The translations under genes were made by a program, and so were the position numbers. A model generated the notes under the pieces. It had not been told where the DNA came from and searched no databases. It saw only the letters and a list, made by a program, of their open reading frames with translations. Below, in pieces: positions 33,064-42,678 of a stretch of DNA of 64,000 nucleotides. The stretch comes from Pseudobutyrivibrio ruminis CF1b (lineage in GTDB: Bacteria; Bacillota; Clostridia; Lachnospirales; Lachnospiraceae), in assembly GCF_000424005.1 (NCBI RefSeq), contig NZ_AUJB01000016.1, positions 1-64,000 of the forward strand. Reading direction: 5' to 3'. How positions within the stretch are numbered: position 1 is the first letter of the stretch; each line of letters begins with the position of its first letter.

Positions 33064-35640
33064 ATGGCAGCGTTTGATAGAGTGTGTTCTGGAATTCCAC
33101 AGATGGATGAGCAGTTTGATAACATTCGACTGGGGGATAATGTGGTTTGGCGTGTGGATAAGCTGGAGGATTTCAAGCTGTTTGCAGGGCCGTATGTGCA
33201 GCAAGCCATAAAGGATGGAAGAAATCTGATTTATATCAGGTTTGCAAGCCATGAACCGCTGTTTGAACCACAGGAAGGTTTGAAGATTGTAAATGTGGAG
33301 CTGTCCCACAGATTTGAAACCTTCACAGTGGACATCCATGAAATAATTGAGAAGGAGGGCTTTGACGCCTTCTATGTATTCGACTGCCTTTCTGAGTTGC
33401 AGACTGCGTGGGCCACAGACCTTATGATGGGCAATTTCTTCCAGGTGACCTGCCCATATCTTTTCCAACTGGATACAGTGGCGTTCTTTCCGCTGATTCG
33501 AGGAAAACATTCTTTTAAAGCAATCGCAAAAATTCGTGATACAACCCAGTTGTTTTTGGATGTATATTCAGATGTTAATAATGTCTTTGTGCGTCCGGAT
33601 AAGGTGTGGAACAGATACTCAGAGACTATGTTTTTGCCTCATGTATATGAGCCATCTACCGGTGCATTCAAGCCAATGCTGGATGGAGTTAGGGCCAGTC
33701 ATTTTTATCAGCTATTGGAAAAGGAGGCCACCAGCTCAGATAGAGATAACAAGGATAGCTGGGACAGATTTTTTGATTTGACTGCAGCCATGCATGAAAA
33801 TGGTATGGATGTGACTGAGCAGTGCAGCAGGATGTGCAATATCATGATGACCAGAGATGAGCGGATGCGTTTCATGATAAAGGAGAACTTCAAACCAGAG
33901 GATTATCTTCATGTGAAAAGCAGAATGATAGGTACTGGCATGATTGGCGGTAAGGCATGCGGAATGCTTTTGGCAAGAAAGATAATAGAGAATAACAGAC
34001 CTGATATGTTTGAAAAGTTCGAACCACATGATTCCTTCTATGTGGGCTCTGATGTGTTCTATACATTTATAGTGGAAAATCATTTTTGGGATATTAGGGT
34101 GCGTCAGAGAAAGCCAGAAGAATACTTCAGTCTGGCTGATGAATTTGCTCAGAGATTGTTAGATGGAAAATTCTCCCGAGATATGGAAGAGGAGCTGGTA
34201 AAGCTTTTGGAGTACTATGGTCAGGATCCAATTATCGTAAGGTCCAGCTCTATTCTGGAGGATGGTTTTGGAAATGCATTTGCTGGAAAATACGAATCGG
34301 TTTTCTGCCCAAATGCCGGTGATATGGATCAGAGATTAAATGAGCTGGAGGATGCTATCAGAACTGTTTATGCCAGCACAATGAGTAAGTCTGCATTGGA
34401 TTACAGAAATAGACGTGGTCTTCAGGCCCGTGATGAGCAGATGGCACTTTTGATTCAGAGAGTTTCAGGCTCCTATTACGGAGAATTTTATATGCCTTGT
34501 GCAGCAGGTGTTGGCTATTCCTACAGTCCATACAGATTTATGGAAAGCCTTGATCCTGAGGCAGGTATGCTGCGTCTTGTAATGGGACTTGGAACATCGG
34601 CAGTAGATAGAACGGAAGGCTCCTATCCAAGACTTGTAAGTTTGGATAATCCAAAGGCTACCACTGCAAGAGACTGTGGGGAGAAGCATAAATATTCACA
34701 GAAGAAGCTGGAACTGATAAACAGAGGTGAAGGAAAATTGCAGCAGGTGGAGCTGGATGTGATTAAGCCGTTTATGCCGTATTATCTTCAGCGCCTATTG
34801 TTGGAGCATGACTTTGATGTGGAGCGATTATTCAGGGAACAGGGACACAACCGTGATATCCAGTTTATTTCCTGTCAGGGTATTGTGGAAAAACAGGAAA
34901 TTATGGCTCAGATGAAAGATATATTGGGGACAATTCAGAGGGAATACGACTACCCTGTGGATACTGAGTTTACCATTAATTTTTCCGAGGATGGAGACTA
35001 TGTAATAAACATTCTGCAGTGCAGACCACTACAGGTTTTCGAGGATTCGGGAGACTTTGAAATGCCTGATGAGATTGGAGCTGAAAAGGTACTGTTCGAA
35101 TGCGAGAAGTCGGCCATGGGACTGTCCCGTTCGGAGAAGCTTGATATGATTGTCTATGTGGATCCTGTAAATTATTACAACATGGACTACAAGGACAAAT
35201 ATACCATCGCAAATGCTATTGGAACTATAAACTGGAAGATGAGGGATTCTGGCAAGAAGCTGCTTCTTATGGTGCCGGGCCGCATTGGTACCACTTCACC
35301 AGAGCTTGGCGTGCCTACATCCTTTGCTGATATTAGTGAATTTGAGGCCATATGTGAGATTGCAAATTCTGAGGCAGGATACAATCCGGAGCTTTCTTAT
35401 GGCAGCCATTTCTTTCAGGATTTAGTGGAATCAGGAATTCTTTATAATGCCATTTTTGAAAATGACAAGACAAAGATTTTCAATGTTGAGCTGTTGAAAG
35501 ATTGTAAAAATATTCTTGAGGAGTTTGATTCCAAATATGAAAATTTGAAAGATATAATTCGTATATACGATGTGAGCGATATGGGATTTATGTTATGCAA
35601 TGACATGAAAAAAGAGAGAATAATTTGCTATAAAAATTAA
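33064..35640 (+). CDS. PEP/pyruvate-binding (PPDK N-terminal ATP-grasp) domain protein
   Basis: 858 aa. The middle (about 300-510) has the PPDK_N ATP-grasp features: GGKACGMLLARKIIENN, IIVRSSSILEDGFGNAFAGK and YESVFCPN, then a lobe with RLVMGLGTSAVDRTEGSYPR. VINILQCRPLQVFED (about 660) is the conserved end of the ATP-grasp part (QxRPL). No phosphohistidine swivel domain or PEP-binding barrel is recognisable, so it is not a complete PEP synthase or PPDK. The first 280 residues are unassigned. ATG 33064 follows GGGGGGAGG. It probably phosphorylates or ligates an unknown partner. Confidence 0.8.
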   Translation: MAAFDRVCSGIPQMDEQFDNIRLGDNVVWRVDKLEDFKLFAGPYVQQAIKDGRNLIYIRFASHEPLFEPQEGLKIVNVELSHRFETFTVDIHEIIEKEGFDAFYVFDCLSELQTAWATDLMMGNFFQVTCPYLFQLDTVAFFPLIRGKHSFKAIAKIRDTTQLFLDVYSDVNNVFVRPDKVWNRYSETMFLPHVYEPSTGAFKPMLDGVRASHFYQLLEKEATSSDRDNKDSWDRFFDLTAAMHENGMDVTEQCSRMCNIMMTRDERMRFMIKENFKPEDYLHVKSRMIGTGMIGGKACGMLLARKIIENNRPDMFEKFEPHDSFYVGSDVFYTFIVENHFWDIRVRQRKPEEYFSLADEFAQRLLDGKFSRDMEEELVKLLEYYGQDPIIVRSSSILEDGFGNAFAGKYESVFCPNAGDMDQRLNELEDAIRTVYASTMSKSALDYRNRRGLQARDEQMALLIQRVSGSYYGEFYMPCAAGVGYSYSPYRFMESLDPEAGMLRLVMGLGTSAVDRTEGSYPRLVSLDNPKATTARDCGEKHKYSQKKLELINRGEGKLQQVELDVIKPFMPYYLQRLLLEHDFDVERLFREQGHNRDIQFISCQGIVEKQEIMAQMKDILGTIQREYDYPVDTEFTINFSEDGDYVINILQCRPLQVFEDSGDFEMPDEIGAEKVLFECEKSAMGLSRSEKLDMIVYVDPVNYYNMDYKDKYTIANAIGTINWKMRDSGKKLLLMVPGRIGTTSPELGVPTSFADISEFEAICEIANSEAGYNPELSYGSHFFQDLVESGILYNAIFENDKTKIFNVELLKDCKNILEEFDSKYENLKDIIRIYDVSDMGFMLCNDMKKERIICYKN

Positions 35641-35699
35641 CGCTAAATTCCACTTTTAACACAGTATAAATATACACAAAAGTGTTATAAACATTCTTG

Positions 35700-35794
35700 T
35701 TGACAAACAAAATAAAGGATAGATATAATTTTGCACATAAATAAAACGTCGATGTGCAAAGGGGCATATGTCAAATGACATGTGCCCCTTTTTT
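35700..35794 (+). promoter_or_regulatory. Promoter and leader hairpin/terminator of the amino-acid ABC operon
   Basis: TTGACA (35700-35705) and TATAAT (35724-35729) are spaced 18 bp; the start is near 35736. AAAGGGGCA (35758-35766) pairs with TGCCCCTTT (35783-35791) and the stem continues through ATGTC/GACAT; a T-run follows. This is the CAAAGGGG variant of the leader hairpin class, about 22 nt after the start. Confidence 0.75.
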
Positions 35795-35842
35795 GTATTC
35801 AAAAACGCATTTACGTTAATAAACGAAAAGGAAGGTAATGGT

Positions 35843-36619
35843 ATGATGGATCGAAAAAAATTAGTAGCATTGATAATGACACTGGTAGTTGCTATGGCAG
35901 TGATGACAGGCTGTGGGTCTGCAGCTAGTGTGACAAAGGCTGGAGACTATGAAGGTGAGTTGATAATGGCAACAAATGCTACATTCCCTCCATATGAATT
36001 CGTTGAAAATGGAGAGTACGAAGGAATTGACGTTGAGATAGCTGAAAAGATCGCAGAAGAATTGAACTTTGAACTTGTTATTGAGGATGTGGAGTTTGGT
36101 TCTATTATCGCAGGTGTAGAAAGTGGTAAATACAGCATGGGAATGGCTGGTATGACAGTTACAGATGAGAGAAAAAAGAGTGTAAAATTCTCAGATACAT
36201 ATGCGGTGGCTGTTCAGTCAGTTATAGTTCCAGCAGGTTCTGATATCAAATCCATTGATGATATTTCAGCTGACATAAAGATTGGTGTTCAGCAGGATAC
36301 AACGGGTGATATTTATGCTACAGACGATTATGGCGATGATGCAATTGTTCGTTACAAAGCAGGCCCAGATGCAGTTCAGGCTTTGGCATCAGGTAAAGTT
36401 GATTGCGTAATCATTGATAACGAGCCAGCAAAAGCATATGTAAAGGCAAATGATGGACTTGAATTACTTGATTCAGCATACGCCGAAGAAGAATATGCAA
36501 TCTGTGTTTCAAAGAATGATGATGAGCTTCTTGAAAAGATTAATGATGCATTAGCTAAGCTTAAGGCTGATGGAACAATCGATTCAATTGTAAGCAAATA
36601 TATTTCTGCTGAGGACTAA
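35843..36619 (+). CDS. Amino-acid ABC transporter substrate-binding lipoprotein
   Basis: 258 aa. The signal peptide runs MMDRKKLVALIMTLVVAMAV and ends in a lipobox (MTGCGS, Cys about 25). The SBP_bac_3 fold follows: LIMATNATFPPYEF, GIDVEIAEKIAEEL, MGMAGMTVTDERKKSVKFS and KIGVQQDTTGD. These are typical of polar amino-acid binders (glutamine, cystine, arginine). Of three nearby ATGs, 35843 gives the best Shine-Dalgarno distance from AAGGAAGG. It is the first gene of a three-gene importer with the two genes that follow. Confidence 0.92.
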   Translation: MMDRKKLVALIMTLVVAMAVMTGCGSAASVTKAGDYEGELIMATNATFPPYEFVENGEYEGIDVEIAEKIAEELNFELVIEDVEFGSIIAGVESGKYSMGMAGMTVTDERKKSVKFSDTYAVAVQSVIVPAGSDIKSIDDISADIKIGVQQDTTGDIYATDDYGDDAIVRYKAGPDAVQALASGKVDCVIIDNEPAKAYVKANDGLELLDSAYAEEEYAICVSKNDDELLEKINDALAKLKADGTIDSIVSKYISAED

Positions 36620-36621
36620 AG

Positions 36622-37353
36622 ATGATGTGGCTCAGTAAATTTATTTCAGATTTCAAATTTGTTTTTCTTGAGAGCGAACGCTATAAGCTAATCATTGAAG
36701 GATTGTTAGTAACCCTTGAAATTACATTGTTCGCAGTGCTAATCGGTATTGCTCTTGGAACAGTGGTGGCTTCAATTCGTTCGACCTATGATAAGAACAT
36801 TGAAAGTCTGAAGAAAAGAAAAAATTTAGGTTACTACATATTATGTGTTTGTAATGTAATCTGCAAAATCTACCTGACAGTAATTCGAGGAACACCTACC
36901 GTGGTGCAGCTGTTGATTGCTTACTTTATTGTATTTGCCACATCAAATAACGATGTTCAGATAGCAGTATTTGCTTTTGGAATTAACTCAGGTGCCTATG
37001 TGGCAGAAATCATCCGTGCAGGAATTATGGCTGTGCCGGAGGGGCAGTTTGAAGCAGGACGTTCATTAGGATTTAATTACGTGCAGACAATGTTCCACAT
37101 AATCATCCCACAGATGGTAAAGAATGTTTTACCAGCTCTTTGTAACGAGTTTATCGTGTTGATTAAGGAAACATCAATTGCAGGTTATATTGGAATTACG
37201 GATTTAACAAAGGCTGGAGATTTAATTCGAGGACGTACATTTTCAGCGTTCCTTCCACTTTTCGGAGTGGCAGCTATCTACCTTCTTTTAGTACTTGTAT
37301 TGACATATCTTGTTGGAAAACTGGAAAGGAGGTTACGCGCTAATGAAAGATAA
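36622..37353 (+). CDS. Amino-acid ABC transporter permease
   Basis: 243 aa, HisM/GlnP-like. [20 protein letters not shown], then [17 protein letters not shown] and the [20 protein letters not shown] loop (the EAA motif contacting the ATPase) are diagnostic. About five helices. It starts 2 bp after the binding protein and overlaps the ATPase gene by 11 bp. It should form a homodimeric channel for polar amino acids. Confidence 0.93.
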   Translation: MMWLSKFISDFKFVFLESERYKLIIEGLLVTLEITLFAVLIGIALGTVVASIRSTYDKNIESLKKRKNLGYYILCVCNVICKIYLTVIRGTPTVVQLLIAYFIVFATSNNDVQIAVFAFGINSGAYVAEIIRAGIMAVPEGQFEAGRSLGFNYVQTMFHIIIPQMVKNVLPALCNEFIVLIKETSIAGYIGITDLTKAGDLIRGRTFSAFLPLFGVAAIYLLLVLVLTYLVGKLERRLRANER

Positions 37354-38086
37354 CAAAATCATTCGAGTGGAAAACCTGAAGAAATATTATAAGGGTGGAA
37401 CGATCAAGGCCCTGGATAATATTTCAATAAATGTAGATGAGGGTGAGGTTGTTGTAATTATCGGGCCTTCTGGTTCGGGAAAATCCACGTTACTTCGTTC
37501 GTTGAATCTACTGGAGATTCCAACAGAGGGAAATATTTTTGTAGATGATGTTTTAATTACAGATCCTAAGACGGATATTAATAAGCATCGACAAAAAATG
37601 GGAATGGTATTCCAACACTTCAATCTGTTTCCTAACATGAACATTTTGAAAAATCTCACTATCGCACCAACCAGACTTTTAGGAAAGTCAAAGGATGAAG
37701 CTACAGAATATGCAATGGAGCTTTTGGAAAGAGTTGGCTTGGCAGATAGGGCTGCAGCGTATCCTAGTCAGCTTTCAGGTGGTCAAAAACAGCGTATTGC
37801 AATTGTAAGAGCACTTTGCATGAATCCTAAGATTATGTTGTTTGATGAACCGACATCAGCTTTGGATCCAGAGATGGTAGGAGAAGTTTTAGATGTAATG
37901 AAAGAACTGGCATCCCAGGGAATGAGTATGGTGGTTGTTACCCATGAGATGGGCTTTGCAAGGGAAGTAGCAGACAAGGTAGTCTTCATGGATGCAGGCC
38001 AGCTAATTGAGCAGGGAACACCGGAGCAGATTTTCGAGCATCCACAGTCAGAAAGACTTAAAACATTTTTAGACAAAGTAATATAG
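37343..38086 (+). CDS. Amino-acid ABC transporter ATP-binding protein
   Basis: 247 aa, GlnQ-type. Walker [11 protein letters not shown]-loop [13 protein letters not shown], signature [15 protein letters not shown], Walker [17 protein letters not shown] and switch His in VVTHEMGFA are all intact. ATG 37343 follows AAAGGAGG, which lies inside the permease gene. It powers polar amino-acid import. The sixth leader-type hairpin begins 8 bp after its stop codon. Confidence 0.95.
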   Translation: MKDNKIIRVENLKKYYKGGTIKALDNISINVDEGEVVVIIGPSGSGKSTLLRSLNLLEIPTEGNIFVDDVLITDPKTDINKHRQKMGMVFQHFNLFPNMNILKNLTIAPTRLLGKSKDEATEYAMELLERVGLADRAAAYPSQLSGGQKQRIAIVRALCMNPKIMLFDEPTSALDPEMVGEVLDVMKELASQGMSMVVVTHEMGFAREVADKVVFMDAGQLIEQGTPEQIFEHPQSERLKTFLDKVI

Positions 38087-38136
38087 GAGAAAGCAAAGGC
38101 GCTTTACATTGTAAGAGATGTAGTGCCTTTTTATTT
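38079..38136 (+). promoter_or_regulatory. Leader-type hairpin/terminator between the ABC operon and the RocB-like gene
   Basis: AAAGGC (38095-38100) pairs with GCCTTT (38125-38130), with inner TTACAT/ATGTAG pairs, then TTATTTT. It closes the ABC transporter unit but has the same CAAAGGCG start as the leader hairpins. A TAATAT (38079-38084) would place a start about 4 nt before the stem, but I see no good -35, so its own promoter is doubtful. Confidence 0.55.
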
Positions 38137-38143
38137 TGGGAAA

Positions 38144-39781
38144 ATGTTGAAAATAAATGAAGAAATGTTGCAGCTGACAAAAGATATGGTGGCTGTAAGC
38201 AGTGTAAATACTACAAAGGGAGAAAAGGATATAGGGCTCTTCATTGAAGATTATTTAAGAGCGATACCATATTTTAAAGAACATCCCAATCAGGTTATTG
38301 TGCAGACACTTAAGAACGATAAGTTGGAACGAAGAAATGTGTTTGCACTGTTGCTTGGCCAGAAGGATAAAAATAGTAAAACCATAATTTTCCATGGCCA
38401 CACCGATACGGTGGGAGTGGAAGATTATGGGGCTCTTGCCGGCTATGCCTTTGATTGTGATGGCTTGGCAGAACAGTTAAAGGAAATTGAATTGCCAGAG
38501 GAAGTAAAAAAGGATTTAGAGTCTGGTGAGTATCTTTTTGGTCGCGGTGCCTGTGATATGAAGAGCGGAGATGCAGTATTCATGATTTTGCTTAAGGAGC
38601 TTTCAGAGCACGTCAGTGATTTATCGGGAAATATTCTTTTGTCTTTGAATCCTGTTGAAGAAAATCTTCATACTGGAATTATTGAGGGAATAGAAGTAAT
38701 TGAAAAGCTAAAGAAAGAATATGACTTAGATTATGTACTTGCCATAAATAATGACTACACCTGTCCTATGTATCCTGGAGATAAGCATCATTATATATAC
38801 ACAGGAGTGGGCGGAAAGCTTCTTCCCTGTTTTTATATTCAGGGTCGAGAGACTCATGTGGGACAGTGCTTCGAGGGCTATGATCCTACTACAGTGATGG
38901 CAGAGTTAATAAAGGAAATGAATTTAAATCCTGAGTATTCGGACGTCTATGAAGGTGAATATGCATTGCCACCTACTTTATTAAAAAGTAAGGACTTGAA
39001 GGGCTGGTATAACGTGCAGACAGCCAAGGAAGCTTTGGTATATTTTAATTATTTTGTTTTGAATTCAGATGTTCGTGACATTACTAAAAAGCTTGTGTCT
39101 GCAGGGGATAAGGCTGTTAGACGAGCATCGGCAGATTTGAATATTAAGTACAAGGCCTTTTGTGAAAAGTCTGGAAAAGATTTTCAGCAGATAAAAAACA
39201 ACTGGTCGGTTATGTCATATGAAGATTTATATCAGATGGTAAAGAATCATGATGAATACATAGATAAAATTCTTGCTGAGGAGACTGTAAAGCTACAGGA
39301 GGCTGGAGTGGATAAAAGGGAGATTCCTGTATCGTATATACGAATTTTGCTTGCAAGGGCAAATATTTATCATCCAGTTGTAGTGCTTTACTATGCAACT
39401 CCTTATTGTCCACATAATACCTTAGAGAAAAATGATGAGGCTGTAGAGAAGCTGGAAAAGATTCTCAAGGTAGTGGAGGAAGAAAATAACATTGAATATA
39501 GAATGGACGGATTCTTCCCTAGCCTGTCCGACAGCAGTTATTTATCCTTGGATGATTCCATGGAATCTATAGAGACACTTAAGCATAACTTTCCACAGAT
39601 GCAGCAGTTGTATCCACTTCCATTGGAACAGATTAAAAAGCTGAATATTAAGGCAGTCAATTTTGGAGTTTACGGAAAAGATGCTCATAAAAGCACAGAA
39701 AGATTACAGATACCATACAGCTTTGGAGTGTTGCCTGAGCTGATTATGAAAACTACGGAGGTATTTTTAAATGTTTGTTAA
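38144..39781 (+). CDS. M20 family peptidase, RocB (arginine utilisation)-like
   Basis: 545 aa, the length of RocB proteins and longer than typical M20 peptidases (about 400-470). Zinc-site motifs are present: IIFHGHTDTVGVEDYG (His/Asp), FGRGACDMKSGDAVFM, and NPVEENLHTG with the catalytic Glu pair region. The product probably hydrolyses an amide or peptide bond in a nitrogenous substrate; RocB is linked to arginine catabolism in Bacillus but its reaction is not firmly known. ATG 38144 has only a weak GGGA upstream, so the start is uncertain. It overlaps the next gene by 11 bp. Confidence 0.85.
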   Translation: MLKINEEMLQLTKDMVAVSSVNTTKGEKDIGLFIEDYLRAIPYFKEHPNQVIVQTLKNDKLERRNVFALLLGQKDKNSKTIIFHGHTDTVGVEDYGALAGYAFDCDGLAEQLKEIELPEEVKKDLESGEYLFGRGACDMKSGDAVFMILLKELSEHVSDLSGNILLSLNPVEENLHTGIIEGIEVIEKLKKEYDLDYVLAINNDYTCPMYPGDKHHYIYTGVGGKLLPCFYIQGRETHVGQCFEGYDPTTVMAELIKEMNLNPEYSDVYEGEYALPPTLLKSKDLKGWYNVQTAKEALVYFNYFVLNSDVRDITKKLVSAGDKAVRRASADLNIKYKAFCEKSGKDFQQIKNNWSVMSYEDLYQMVKNHDEYIDKILAEETVKLQEAGVDKREIPVSYIRILLARANIYHPVVVLYYATPYCPHNTLEKNDEAVEKLEKILKVVEEENNIEYRMDGFFPSLSDSSYLSLDDSMESIETLKHNFPQMQQLYPLPLEQIKKLNIKAVNFGVYGKDAHKSTERLQIPYSFGVLPELIMKTTEVFLNVC

Positions 39782-40607
39782 GAATGGAACGGGGGAATTA
39801 AAAAAGGTTTTGGTTTCAAGGCCAGAATATTTAAAGCCAGCTCCAATAAATGAGATAGCAAAGAAGTGGAAGGATACCACTATGGATGTGGATGTGATGC
39901 TTCGTGAACATCAGGAGTTTGTAAAAAGCTATGAGGATGCTGGTGTCGAAGTAGAGTTTTTAGATGCGGATGATGAGCGTCCAAACTCAGTTTTTGCAAG
40001 AGATTTTGGTGGCTGTGTGAAGGAAGGCTATATACTTGGAAACTTTAAGCTAGATATGCGCTATAAGGAGCATGTTGATTATGAAAAGCGCATGGCGGAG
40101 CTTGGAATTCCTAAAATTGGAGAAGTGAAGGAAGGTCTCTTTGAGGGGGGCGACTTCATGTTTATGAATGAAAAATGGGTGGCAGTTGGCATGGCTGAAA
40201 GAAAAGATGAGGCTGGACTTGCGGAGTTGAAAGCAATTCTTGAGCCACTTGGATACGAGGTTACTGGAGTTCCTCTTAAGCGGGAATATTTACATTTGGA
40301 CATGTGCTTCAATCTGGTGGATGACCATCTGGCTGTGGCATATGTGGATGGATTACCAGAGGAATTCAAGAAGCTCCTTGCAGAGAGAGGAATAGAGCTT
40401 ATTCCCGTTCCAGAGGAGGCAATTTTCCTCCATGGATGTAATTTGCAGGCTCTTGGAAATCACTGCGTGCTATCGCTGAAACAAAATAAAAAGGTTAATG
40501 AGGAGCTTGTTAAGCGAGGCATGAAGGTAATCGAAATGGATATTACCGAAATCTTAAAAGCGGGCGGTGGACCACACTGTATGACATTTCCACTTGTACG
40601 CATATAA
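39771..40607 (+). CDS. Amidinotransferase-fold hydrolase (dimethylargininase/arginine deiminase-like)
   Basis: 278 aa, the size of DDAH rather than arginine deiminase (about 410). The pentein-fold catalytic elements appear: FARDFGG, EGLFEGGDFMFMN, YLHLDMCFN with the catalytic His, and C-terminal GGGPHCMTFPL with nucleophile Cys270. It should cleave a guanidino or related group, yielding citrulline or ammonia-type products. ATG 39771 follows ACGGAGG and overlaps the RocB-like gene. Its company suggests degradation of arginine or a modified arginine taken up by the upstream transporter. Confidence 0.87.
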   Translation: MFVKNGTGELKKVLVSRPEYLKPAPINEIAKKWKDTTMDVDVMLREHQEFVKSYEDAGVEVEFLDADDERPNSVFARDFGGCVKEGYILGNFKLDMRYKEHVDYEKRMAELGIPKIGEVKEGLFEGGDFMFMNEKWVAVGMAERKDEAGLAELKAILEPLGYEVTGVPLKREYLHLDMCFNLVDDHLAVAYVDGLPEEFKKLLAERGIELIPVPEEAIFLHGCNLQALGNHCVLSLKQNKKVNEELVKRGMKVIEMDITEILKAGGGPHCMTFPLVRI

Positions 40608-40632
40608 ATAATTATGAAGGGACACTATTGTA

Positions 40633-41703
40633 ATGAGCATTTTTTTAGTAGATGAATATAAAGAGATGGAGCCTTATGTTCCAGGTGAGCAGCCAAAGGA
40701 TAAGCTGTATATCAAATTAAACGCCAATGAGACTTCTCTTCCACCTTCACCAAAGGTATTTGAGGCTATTTCAAAAAGTGAGATTTGGAACATGAGCTAC
40801 TATGCTGATCCACATTGTCACGAATTTAGAAAGGCAGTGGCATCTGTTTATGGGGTGACAGAGGAAGAGGTTTTTGTTGGAAATGGGGCTGATGAGGTTC
40901 TTTCCTTTGTACTTATGAGTTTCTTCAGAAGAGGAATGAAGATTTATTTCCCAGATATTACCTATGGTTTTTATCGTACATATGCTAAAACATACGGACT
41001 TGATATGGAAGAGATTCCTGTAAAGGATGATTTTTCAATCAACATAAATGATTATATGGATTTGGAAGGGGATATTATTTTTGCAAACCCTAATAATCCT
41101 ACAGGACGAGCAATTCCAATCGATGATATCGAAAAGCTTGTTAAAAAGAAGCCAGAGAGAATGGTAATTGTGGATGAGGCATATGCAGATTACTGGGGCG
41201 AGACATGCTTGCCACTTGCTACAAAATACCCAAATCTTGTTGTTGTCCGTACATTCTCTAAGTCAAGAAATATGGCGGGAACACATATTGGATTTGCTAT
41301 TGCTTCAAAAGATATCATTGCAGATATGAATAGTATCAAGTTCTCATTTAACCCATTTAATCTCAATTCGGTGACAATGGCAGCTGGAATTGCAGCAGTA
41401 AAGGATACCTATTATTTGGATAAATGTATTAACCGAATTGTAACTAATCGAGAGCAGTTCAAATCAGATTTGGAGAACTTGGGATTCCATGTTATTCCAT
41501 CAAAGGCAAACTTTGTATTTTGTTATCATGATGCTATTTCTTCATCGGAACTTTGTGAGAAGCTGAAAGAAGAAGGAATTCTCACTCGTCACTTTGCAGA
41601 TGCAAAACTGGATAAATATTTAAGAATCACCATTGGAACAGAGCAGGAGATGGCAGTGGTGCTGATTGCCATCAAAGAGATACTTGCGGAGGTTAAGGTT
41701 TGA
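40633..41703 (+). CDS. Class I/II PLP-dependent aminotransferase (HisC-like)
   Basis: 356 aa. Conserved features in order: KLNANETSLPPSP near residue 30, VGNGADEVLSFVL, NPNNPTGRAIP, VDEAYADYWGE and the PLP-lysine segment TFSKSRNMAGTHIGFAIA near residue 210. This is the histidinol-phosphate aminotransferase branch. No other his gene is nearby, and it sits in an amino-acid degradation/transport cluster, so a broader amino-acid transaminase role is likelier than histidine synthesis. Its stop overlaps the dehydrogenase start. Confidence 0.88.
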   Translation: MSIFLVDEYKEMEPYVPGEQPKDKLYIKLNANETSLPPSPKVFEAISKSEIWNMSYYADPHCHEFRKAVASVYGVTEEEVFVGNGADEVLSFVLMSFFRRGMKIYFPDITYGFYRTYAKTYGLDMEEIPVKDDFSININDYMDLEGDIIFANPNNPTGRAIPIDDIEKLVKKKPERMVIVDEAYADYWGETCLPLATKYPNLVVVRTFSKSRNMAGTHIGFAIASKDIIADMNSIKFSFNPFNLNSVTMAAGIAAVKDTYYLDKCINRIVTNREQFKSDLENLGFHVIPSKANFVFCYHDAISSSELCEKLKEEGILTRHFADAKLDKYLRITIGTEQEMAVVLIAIKEILAEVKV

Positions 41704-42677
41704 AGAAAATCGTAATTGCGGATTATGAAAGCGCATTGGAAGAGGATTATACCATCACAATTGAAAGTATTGAGGAGGCGCTTGGCGAGCCAGTAGACTC
41801 TATCGTATATGCGTATAAGGACAAGAATGATTTTATCAGCGCTATGCAGGATGCAGATGGTTTGGTAACTGGTTTTATTGAGGCTGATGAAGAGATACTG
41901 GCCGCATGTCCAAGCTTAAAATGTATTTCAGTTAGTGGTGTGGGATATTCAAATATCAATCTTGAGAGCGCTAAGCAGAACAATGTGGCAGTGTGCCATA
42001 TTCAGGAATATTGTACGCAGGAGGTGGCAGAGCATGCCATCGCATTGATGTGCGCGCTGAATCGTAATCTGAAATTCTATGACAGACAGATTAATGATAA
42101 GAAGGAATGGAAATATTATTCCATAGATGGAAATCCTAATCTTAGCAGCCAGACACTGGCAATTTTTGGATTTGGAAGAATAGGCAGACGTGTGGCTACT
42201 ATAGCTCTGGCTCTTGGAATGAAAGTCCTGGCGGTGGACCCATATGCTGCCAGCCAGTTTGATGTGGCAGGAGTGGAGTTTGTGGATAAGAAGGAAGCTT
42301 TTGCCAGAGCAGATATAATTACCAATCACATGAATCTTACCGAGGAAAACAGACACTTTTTTAATGAGGATGCTTTTGCTAAAATGAAGCGTAGACCGAT
42401 ATTCATCAACGTGGGCCGTGGCGGCAGTGTTGATGAACATGCACTTGTAAATGCTCTGAACAGAGGATTGATTAGAGGCGCAGGCATTGATGTTCTTGAA
42501 GAAGAGGATCCTGATTTAAGTAAATGTAGTCTGCTTCGCCGAAAAAATGTAATCATAACGCCTCATAGTGCATTCTACAGTCAGGAGTCTATCGAGAAAC
42601 TTCAAAGAATTAGTGGGGCAAATCTTGGTTATTTCCTTGCTGGTAAAAACGAGGAGATAACTGAGTTAGTTAGGTAA
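41700..42677 (+). CDS. D-2-hydroxyacid dehydrogenase family protein
   Basis: 325 aa. The Rossmann motif LAIFGFGRIGRRVATIAL lies near residue 150, followed by VLAVDPYAA with the acidic NAD-binding residue, and the active-site region has FINVGRGGSVDEHALVNAL and a C-terminal NVIITPHSAFYS carrying the catalytic His. It reduces a 2-keto acid with NADH, a sensible partner for the upstream transaminase. The TTG start overlaps the aminotransferase stop (TTGA). Confidence 0.9.
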   Translation: MKKIVIADYESALEEDYTITIESIEEALGEPVDSIVYAYKDKNDFISAMQDADGLVTGFIEADEEILAACPSLKCISVSGVGYSNINLESAKQNNVAVCHIQEYCTQEVAEHAIALMCALNRNLKFYDRQINDKKEWKYYSIDGNPNLSSQTLAIFGFGRIGRRVATIALALGMKVLAVDPYAASQFDVAGVEFVDKKEAFARADIITNHMNLTEENRHFFNEDAFAKMKRRPIFINVGRGGSVDEHALVNALNRGLIRGAGIDVLEEEDPDLSKCSLLRRKNVIITPHSAFYSQESIEKLQRISGANLGYFLAGKNEEITELVR

Positions 42678-42678
42678 G

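Noticed and set aside
32833-33510. Antisense ORF of 225 aa across the glmS end and the next gene
   Set aside because: It spans a terminator-type hairpin and two sense genes with clear conserved motifs.
35733-35785. Antiterminator pairing of GCACAT (35733-35738) with either ATGTGC (35752-35757 or 35780-35785)
   Set aside because: The predicted transcription start near 35736 falls within the 5' copy, so the transcript would probably not contain all of it. A different start site would revive the idea.
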